A stretch of 10,667 nt of DNA from Thermoplasmata archaeon (GTDB taxonomy: Archaea > Thermoplasmatota > Thermoplasmata > Thermoplasmatales > Thermoplasmataceae). The notes under the pieces were generated by a model that had not been told where the DNA came from, made no database searches, and was given only the letters and a program-made list of their open reading frames with translations. The translations under genes and the position numbers were made by a program. Shown here one piece after another: positions 6,254-10,667 of the stretch. Location of the stretch: the NCBI GenBank assembly GCA_021846695.1, contig JAJZWN010000045.1:1-10667 (forward strand), written 5' to 3'. Position 1 is the first letter of the stretch. Every line of letters begins with the position of its first letter.

Positions 6254-6634
6254 ATGACAGTAAAAGTTGGAATACCTGTAAATGGGAGCAATATTAGCGG
6301 GCCCGGAGAAGGAGCGGAAGTGCATATATTCGAAATAGAAAACACAAAATACAAACTTATAGATCGTTATGAAAATCCAGCTCTAAAAGCAACTTCGGCA
6401 AGGGGTATACATATGCTCAAATCGGTCCTCGGAAAAAATGTGGATGCAATAATCGTTGCCGAAATAGGAGAGCCAGGAGTACGTTTCCTCAAAAATAAGA
6501 TAAAAATATACTATAACAATAACTTGAACGAAGATGAGGCAATGGAATCCTACATACATGGCAATCTTGAGGAAATAACACTACCAACTCATGAAGCACC
6601 GCACAACTATGGCAATTCCCATGAATTGAAATAA
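6254..6634 (+). CDS. NifX/NafY-type FeMo-cofactor-binding domain protein, stand-alone
   Basis: This 126-residue protein consists almost wholly of the dinitrogenase iron-molybdenum cofactor-binding (Nitro_FeMo-Co, NifX/NafY/NifB-C) domain. Visible features are the first strand VKVGIPVNG, the SGPGEGAEVHIFEIEN segment, and the VDAIIVAEIGEPGVRFLKN core followed by the IKIYYN strand. Such stand-alone domains are widespread in archaea without nitrogenase and may bind Fe-S or other metal clusters; their real role is mostly unknown. No nif genes are nearby. The C-terminus carries a His-containing tail (HEAPHNYGNSHELK) outside the usual domain, possibly metal-binding. Its gene is divergent from the methyltransferase and converges with the zinc-ribbon gene. 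The domain call is good; a role in nitrogen fixation is not implied. Confidence 0.85.
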   Translation: MTVKVGIPVNGSNISGPGEGAEVHIFEIENTKYKLIDRYENPALKATSARGIHMLKSVLGKNVDAIIVAEIGEPGVRFLKNKIKIYYNNNLNEDEAMESYIHGNLEEITLPTHEAPHNYGNSHELK

Positions 6635-6648
6635 ATATATATGAAAAT

Positions 6649-6661
6649 AATTAATTTTTTT
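6649..6661 (+). terminator. oligo-T terminator after NifX-like gene
   Basis: An uninterrupted run of seven T (6655-6661) lies 21 nt after the stop codon, preceded by AATTAA. Archaeal RNA polymerase terminates at such T-runs without a strong hairpin. Confidence 0.45.
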
Positions 6662-6681
6662 AAATTATGATGTTTATAATC

Positions 6682-7308
6682 CTATTTTTGTCTTAGTTTA
6701 TATCCGCAGTTGGGGCAGTAAGTCATTTCCTCGGTAACTGGGTAGCCACAGTGAGGACACCGGAATGCAGTATCTGGAAGGTTTTCATTATTGTCTTCCG
6801 CCATATTTTCCCTTATATTCTCATATGGATTCCTGTTCTTTTCATTTCCAAAAACGGCCATTCCGATATTTGCCCTTGGAGCCTTTGCCCTTGCCATGTC
6901 TATTTCATGTTTTCTGTTTTCTAATGATTCTCTTTCTTTTTTCGTTGATTCATCTTTCTTTGATATTGTTGCAAGACGCGTAATCTGGTCAACCCACATT
7001 TTTGATTTTTTTACTGCAAAATCTACTCTGACAAGTTTTTTGGAATCATCATAATATTCTATGCTAAGCACCTGCTTGGTGAATAGCCTGAATGCAGGAA
7101 CAGCAAAATTTGCATTCTCCACATTATAAAGAAAAAGGTTGAGATCCATAACAGCAGGAGATGCTCTGAAAACAGACCGCAGACCTTTCTTTTCAAATAT
7201 AATTCTTTTATCTGTAAGAAACAGCAGTCCTTTTATATAAACATTATTTTCAATTTTCTTGGCCTTCGCATTAAGGAATTCATGCTCGTCGCTTTCATAT
7301 ATAGGCAT
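6682..7308 (-). CDS. PH-like domain protein with C-terminal zinc ribbon, unknown function
   Basis: From the preferred start this gives 208 residues. The N-terminal half (VYIKGLLFLTDKRIIFEKKG and following strands, ending at KLVRVDF) looks like a bacterial PH/GRAM-like beta-barrel: the LTDKRIIFEKKG turn is typical. A charged, probably helical linker rich in Lys and Glu follows. The last 25 residues are a zinc ribbon, CPHCGY and CPNCGYKL (Cys184, 187, 198, 201). Such proteins are common in Thermoplasmata and may bind membranes, peptides or nucleic acid; the job is not known. An upstream ATG at 7359 would add 17 residues. I prefer 7308 because the AATTTATTAT element sits 22-31 nt before it, inside that extension, and the extra residues do not resemble the domain. 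Confidence 0.75.
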   Translation of the reverse strand: MPIYESDEHEFLNAKAKKIENNVYIKGLLFLTDKRIIFEKKGLRSVFRASPAVMDLNLFLYNVENANFAVPAFRLFTKQVLSIEYYDDSKKLVRVDFAVKKSKMWVDQITRLATISKKDESTKKERESLENRKHEIDMARAKAPRANIGMAVFGNEKNRNPYENIRENMAEDNNENLPDTAFRCPHCGYPVTEEMTYCPNCGYKLRQK

Positions 7309-7329
7309 TGCATACTTATATTGTATAAG

Positions 7330-7339
7330 ATAATAAATT
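7330..7339 (-). promoter_or_regulatory. box A deciding the start of the PH/zinc-ribbon gene
   Basis: Read on the minus strand, AATTTATTAT is 22-31 nt before the ATG at 7308, the spacing seen at other leaderless genes in the window. It lies downstream of the alternative ATG at 7359, which argues for the shorter protein. Confidence 0.4.
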
Positions 7340-7359
7340 TTATGTCCAAGAATATTCAT

Positions 7360-7933
7360 TCAGTTTAAGAAATTTTTCAATTGGCATAGTTACTGAATCA
7401 AAATGGACACAACAGTGTATTATACTTAGAGTGCCCTATTTATGCTGGTGCAGAGGGAATTTTTCATCTGTTGTTGGCATACAAAAATATGCGAACGTGC
7501 CTTTTCTTTCATTTGATATTACCTATATCTATTATCAGTCAGTGCTTTTGCATCCTGACATCTCAATAAAAGTATTTTTACGCTTTTGCCCATTGTTGCT
7601 ATGTGATAAGATTTTAGGGAAATACAACTGATAAATAATGTAGCTTCCTACACCGATTCATTCAACATTTTATAAAGAAACTTATCAGGAACATGAAAAC
7701 ACACATTAATATGTACTTAGGGAATATGTCCGTGTAATAAGAAGAGATTGGAGATTAGCCAGTCATCCTGGATAGAACACAGTGAAACCTTCAGGATAAA
7801 GATTGCAGAGATCATGGGGAATGAGTCTTTGCTGAATTTCAGTGTGAAAAGCAACATGACTCTGATGATTTATTTCAATCCAGATTAAAAATCAAAAGTT
7901 AAACAGATTTTGCTATTTGCACGAAACTTGGGT
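7360..7933. other. 574-nt stretch without a convincing gene
   Basis: No intact gene, RNA gene, repeat array or clear operator is seen. Several short frames look like fragments. On the plus strand a frame from a TTG at 7748 to the TAA at 7886-7888 reads WIEHSETFRIKIAEIMGNES, then LLNFSVKSNMTLMIYFNPD: 46 residues with ordinary amino-acid use but no ATG and no box A at the right distance. On the minus strand around 7560-7640 a frame reads ILSHSNNGQKRKNTFIEMSG and then breaks. A 66-residue plus frame (7431-7631) is rich in Cys, Phe and Leu and has no domain. The stretch is best described as decayed coding DNA plus the 3' flank of the membrane-protein gene. Confidence 0.4.
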
Positions 7934-8179
7934 TTATGGAAATTCCATTTTATGTTTTTTATACCTTTTCCACATAAAATAAAACATGCATAACATATAT
8001 GCCCATGCTGCAATTGCAGATAATGTAAAGCCAAGGCCACGAGGATTATTATAAGTATATAAGTTCGGCAGAGAAGCTATTTTATTAGTAGATAGGATCG
8101 CTGCAATGCTATTATATAGAATGAGTATTAGCCCAATTAGTGCGAGTATCAATTCGGAAATACTTATATTATGATTCAT
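7934..8179 (-). CDS. small two-helix membrane protein, possible immunity partner
   Basis: This 81-residue protein has two predicted membrane helices: ISELILALIGLILILYNSIA near the N-terminus and LGFTLSAIAAWAYMLCMFYF near the C-terminus. A Pro/Asn/Tyr-containing loop joins them (about residues 34-50), and the tail is basic (WKRYKKHK). The start at 8179 is chosen because it overlaps the upstream stop by one base (TGATG), a sign of translational coupling; an ATG four codons earlier would overlap by 13 nt. No family is recognised. Its tight coupling to a secreted hydrophobic protein suggests that the two act together, for example as self-immunity, export or anchoring factor. This role is inferred from gene order only. 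Confidence 0.65.
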   Translation of the reverse strand: MNHNISISELILALIGLILILYNSIAAILSTNKIASLPNLYTYNNPRGLGFTLSAIAAWAYMLCMFYFMWKRYKKHKMEFP

Positions 8180-8958
8180 CAATACCCCCATGGAACATTG
8201 TGTTCAGGTGCATGAATACTGCTTGCAACTCCTACCCACGTTACATCGATATTTATACCCTGAAAATCACCTGCCGCGTCCACCAGATGGACATAGACGC
8301 CTCCCAGGGCGAGAAATAGAGCCACTGCAGCTGCTATTAGACCACCAACAACTGTGGGGCCAGCCACAAACGCTACGAATGATGATATTGCTACCCCCGC
8401 CAACAGCATTGATTCGAGTTCTACAGTCTGCTGTTGATTAAATAATATAGCAATTCCATACCATCCATGGGAATAACCATCAGGATTTCTTGAGAGTGGA
8501 TTAGTGTGTGCATTCATTGCCTGAACTATATTAAAATGGTATGGTGATGATAGAGTAGTAGATAAAAGAGGATAAATTGTTGCTTCCGTATTACTATTTC
8601 TAACGTTAATTAAAGTAAACAGGGATGAATATATGTGTCCATTGATGTAAATTGTCGTTGAAATAGCGTACATATTTTTATTTATTCCACCATATTTTGA
8701 GAAATCGATTGAAATAGATTTATGATCAACCATTAATGTTTTTGATGATAGACTTATTTGCTTTAAATTAAACGATTCTGCCATCGATATTAATGAGCTA
8801 TGTATATTATATTGTGTGTTATGTTTGTTTACATTGCTTATTTCCATTGCTTTAGCTGAATTGAGTTGATTACTATGTAATTCCGCCACAGGAACAAAAG
8901 TTACCATTACAAATATTGTCGCCATTAACACACCTATTATTACTTTCCTTTTATTCAT
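8179..8958 (-). CDS. secreted protein with hydrophobic C-terminal hairpin, candidate archaeal antimicrobial protein
   Basis: This 259-residue protein starts with a signal peptide: basic MNKRK, a hydrophobic stretch to about residue 24, and a likely cleavage near VPVA. Residues 25-165 are polar and beta-rich (for example STTIYINGHIYSSLFTLINV), followed by GYSHGWYGIAILFNQQQTVE. Residues 184-218 form a long Gly/Ala/Val-rich hydrophobic segment, with GPTVVGG in the middle, that could make a helical hairpin. After it come GGVYVHL, an INIDVTWVGV strand and a soluble tail ending in PWGY. No cysteine is present. The order (signal, pro-region, GW-containing strand, glycine-rich hydrophobic hairpin, GVYV/WVG strand) resembles secreted bacteriocin- or halocin-like proteins, but I recognise no named family. 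The start at 8958 is supported by a TA-rich box A about 26 nt upstream. It is coupled to the small membrane protein downstream. Confidence 0.7.
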   Translation of the reverse strand: MNKRKVIIGVLMATIFVMVTFVPVAELHSNQLNSAKAMEISNVNKHNTQYNIHSSLISMAESFNLKQISLSSKTLMVDHKSISIDFSKYGGINKNMYAISTTIYINGHIYSSLFTLINVRNSNTEATIYPLLSTTLSSPYHFNIVQAMNAHTNPLSRNPDGYSHGWYGIAILFNQQQTVELESMLLAGVAISSFVAFVAGPTVVGGLIAAAVALFLALGGVYVHLVDAAGDFQGINIDVTWVGVASSIHAPEHNVPWGY

Positions 8959-8977
8959 AATGATATAAACGTATGAA

Positions 8978-8990
8978 TATATATATATAT
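8978..8990 (-). promoter_or_regulatory. box A of the secreted-protein operon
   Basis: Thirteen alternating T/A bases are centred about 26 nt before the ATG at 8958, with no Shine-Dalgarno sequence near that ATG. A leaderless mRNA covering both genes is expected. Confidence 0.5.
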
Positions 8991-9203
8991 CGGTAACAAT
9001 ATTAATAAATAATTTAGCAATAAATAATATAGAATCATGGATAATATGATAATAATTAACATAAAATTTTACAGGACAGGTGCGACCACAACAGGATCAT
9101 AGAAATCGATTCCTGGGAATGTGTTTCACTGGGTTCTTCAATAAGTGCACAACCAGTATTTCTATGCCAGTAACTATAATTTAATCTGTGGCATAAAATA
9201 AGA

Positions 9204-9212
9204 TTTAAATAT
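9204..9212 (+). promoter_or_regulatory. box A of hutU
   Basis: TTTAAATAT is centred 25 nt before the ATG at 9233 and no Shine-Dalgarno sequence is seen, so the mRNA is probably leaderless. Further upstream (9060-9180) is a less AT-rich patch with no clear gene. Confidence 0.5.
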
Positions 9213-9232
9213 TTTAATAGTTTTATTTTAAT

Positions 9233-10667
9233 ATGGAACATAAGGAAATCCATGCACCGCATGGCAATAAACTGAACACAAAGGGATGGTCCCAGGAAGG
9301 GGCACTCAGACTGATAATGAATAACCTCGATCCAATGGTTGCCAAGGATCCTGCAAATCTTATAGTATATGGTGGAAAGGGAAAGGCAGCAAGAAACTGG
9401 GAAGCCTATGACAAGATTATAGAATCGCTGAAATCACTTGAAAATGATGAGACCCTGCTTGTCCAGTCCGGGAAGCCTGTTGGAATATTCAGAACCACAA
9501 AGGAAGCACCTAGAGTTCTTATAGTTAATGCACAGATAGTTCCACACTGGGCAACCGATGATATATTCTGGGATCTCGAGGCAAGAGGATTGACCATGTT
9601 CGGGCAGATGACTGCCGGATCCTGGGTTTACATAGGAACTCAGGGTGTACTCCAGGGAACATATGAAACACTGTATGCCCTTGCAAAGAAGGTTTACCAC
9701 AGAGACAATCTGAATGGAAAATGGTTTCTCTCCGCAGGTCTGGGAGAAATGGGCGGTGCACAACCACTGGCAGCCAAAATGAACGGTTGTACCAGCATTA
9801 TTGTTGAAGTGGATATGGAGAAAATAAATAGAAGGCTCAGGGACAAATATCTGGATACATACACCAAAAATATTGATGAGGCACTTAAAATCAAGGATGA
9901 GGCAATTAAATCTGGAAAGCCCACATCCATTGCTGTTCTCGGAAACGCAGCAACGGTTTATCAGGAATTGCAGGATAAGGGTATAATCCCTGATATTGTT
10001 TCAGATCAGACAGCTGCCCATGATATAAACCTTGGATATGTCCCTGAGGGCTACACTATAGATAATTTCCAGAAGTTCAGGGAAGAAAATCCCAATGATT
10101 TCAAGAAGAAGGTTTATGAAACAATAGTAAAGCAGGTAAAATCTATGCTTTATTTTCAGTCCAGGGGTGCTTCAGTCTTCGATTATGGAAATGATATAAG
10201 GACAAGGGCCAGGGAAGGTGGACTGGAAAATGCCTTTGATATTCTGGGATATGTGCCCGCATACATAAGGGATTTATTTGCCATTGGTTCAGGACCATTC
10301 AGGTGGCTGGCACTTTCTGGTAATCCGGAGGATATAAGGAAAATTGATGATGCCATACTGAAAAATATAGATGATAAGCACCTGACGGACTGGATAAAAC
10401 TGGCGGGAGAATACGTACATTTCCAGGGATTGCCAGCAAGGATATGCTACGCATCCTATGGAGAAAGGGAAAAAATAGGGCTGATGATAAATGACATGGT
10501 ACGGAATGGAGAACTTGAAGCACCTGTTGCCATAGGCAGGGACCACCATGATACTGGATCAGTGGCATCTCCATACAGAGAAACAGAAGCCATGAAAGAC
10601 GGAAGCGATGCAATAGCAGACTGGCCCATACTCAATGCACTGCTCAACGCTGTTTCCGGTGCCTCCT
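9233..10667 (+). CDS. hutU: urocanate hydratase (urocanase), 3' end cut off
   Basis: The first 478 residues are present; the family is about 550 long, so roughly the last 70-80 lie beyond the right edge. Urocanase adds water to urocanate to give imidazolonepropionate, the second step of histidine degradation to glutamate, using a tightly bound NAD+ as electrophile. Diagnostic blocks are all visible: [16 protein letters not shown], the [15 protein letters not shown] segment, the [20 protein letters not shown] dinucleotide-site region, [24 protein letters not shown], and the signature [15 protein letters not shown] with the conserved cysteine at residue 405. [14 protein letters not shown] follows near the edge. 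The sequence appears intact up to the window end. GC content is clearly higher than in the DNA to its left, in keeping with a core gene. A box A 25 nt before the ATG supports this start. No other hut gene is in the window. Confidence 0.97.
   Translation, partial: MEHKEIHAPHGNKLNTKGWSQEGALRLIMNNLDPMVAKDPANLIVYGGKGKAARNWEAYDKIIESLKSLENDETLLVQSGKPVGIFRTTKEAPRVLIVNAQIVPHWATDDIFWDLEARGLTMFGQMTAGSWVYIGTQGVLQGTYETLYALAKKVYHRDNLNGKWFLSAGLGEMGGAQPLAAKMNGCTSIIVEVDMEKINRRLRDKYLDTYTKNIDEALKIKDEAIKSGKPTSIAVLGNAATVYQELQDKGIIPDIVSDQTAAHDINLGYVPEGYTIDNFQKFREENPNDFKKKVYETIVKQVKSMLYFQSRGASVFDYGNDIRTRAREGGLENAFDILGYVPAYIRDLFAIGSGPFRWLALSGNPEDIRKIDDAILKNIDDKHLTDWIKLAGEYVHFQGLPARICYASYGEREKIGLMINDMVRNGELEAPVAIGRDHHDTGSVASPYRETEAMKDGSDAIADWPILNALLNAVSGAS

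Noticed and set aside
6765..7054. Plus-strand hydrophobic frames opposite the PH/zinc-ribbon gene
   Set aside because: Hydrophobic appearance comes from reading the complement of Lys/Glu-rich codons; the minus strand carries a clear zinc ribbon.
7431..7631. Plus-strand frame of 66 codons rich in Cys, Phe and Leu
   Set aside because: No recognisable motif, unusual composition, no box A at the right spacing; probably chance.
8994..9003. TAACAATATT upstream of the secreted-protein operon, identical to part of the abiE palindrome
   Set aside because: Only one half matches and the palindrome is not completed; in such AT-rich DNA this is likely chance.
9056..9262. Minus-strand frame of 68 codons overlapping the hutU start
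   Set aside because: It covers the hutU promoter and first codons and has no family features.
9406..10647. Several minus-strand frames inside hutU
   Set aside because: They are shadows of the urocanase gene, whose own frame shows all family signatures.
1..10667. CRISPR array, insertion sequence with terminal repeats, integrase or rRNA gene
   Set aside because: No regularly spaced repeats, no intact transposase or integrase and no rRNA sequence can be seen.

Overview
The window most likely comes from the chromosome of an acidophilic, AT-rich archaeon of the Thermoplasmata (Ferroplasma, Acidiplasma or Picrophilus type). This is inferred from four things: an archaeal-type tRNA-Ile without an encoded CCA, an archaeal Ncs6/TtuA-type tRNA thiolase tail, AT-rich box A elements placed about 25 nt before many start codons (leaderless mRNAs), and a urocanase gene with moderate GC next to very AT-rich accessory DNA. 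The species cannot be fixed from the sequence alone.

Layout. Positions 1-428 are core: the 3' end of a tRNA-thiolation gene, then tRNA-Ile(GAU). Positions 429-3605 look like an accessory island beginning immediately after the tRNA. It holds a membrane-anchored, sequon-packed surface protein, a convergent virus-fibre-like gene whose 5' end lacks a normal start codon, and a two-gene AbiE-type (type IV) toxin-antitoxin operon. A shared promoter region with a perfect 16-bp palindrome lies between the fibre gene and the operon. A gene-free stretch with possible gene debris closes the island. No integrase is visible.

Positions 3606-7308 are ordinary chromosomal genes: a cytosolic prolyl-oligopeptidase-type serine peptidase, a convergent class I SAM methyltransferase, a divergent stand-alone NifX/NafY-like domain protein, and a PH-like/zinc-ribbon protein read towards it. 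Positions 7309-7933 contain no convincing gene.

Positions 7934-8958 (minus strand) form a translationally coupled pair: a secreted protein with a very hydrophobic Gly/Ala hairpin near its C-terminus, and a small two-helix membrane protein. The architecture resembles a secreted antimicrobial protein with its immunity partner, but this is inference. The window ends in hutU (urocanate hydratase), truncated by the right edge.

The most interesting places are the coupled secreted/two-helix membrane pair, the palindrome between the fibre gene and the abiE operon, and the start-less fibre gene.
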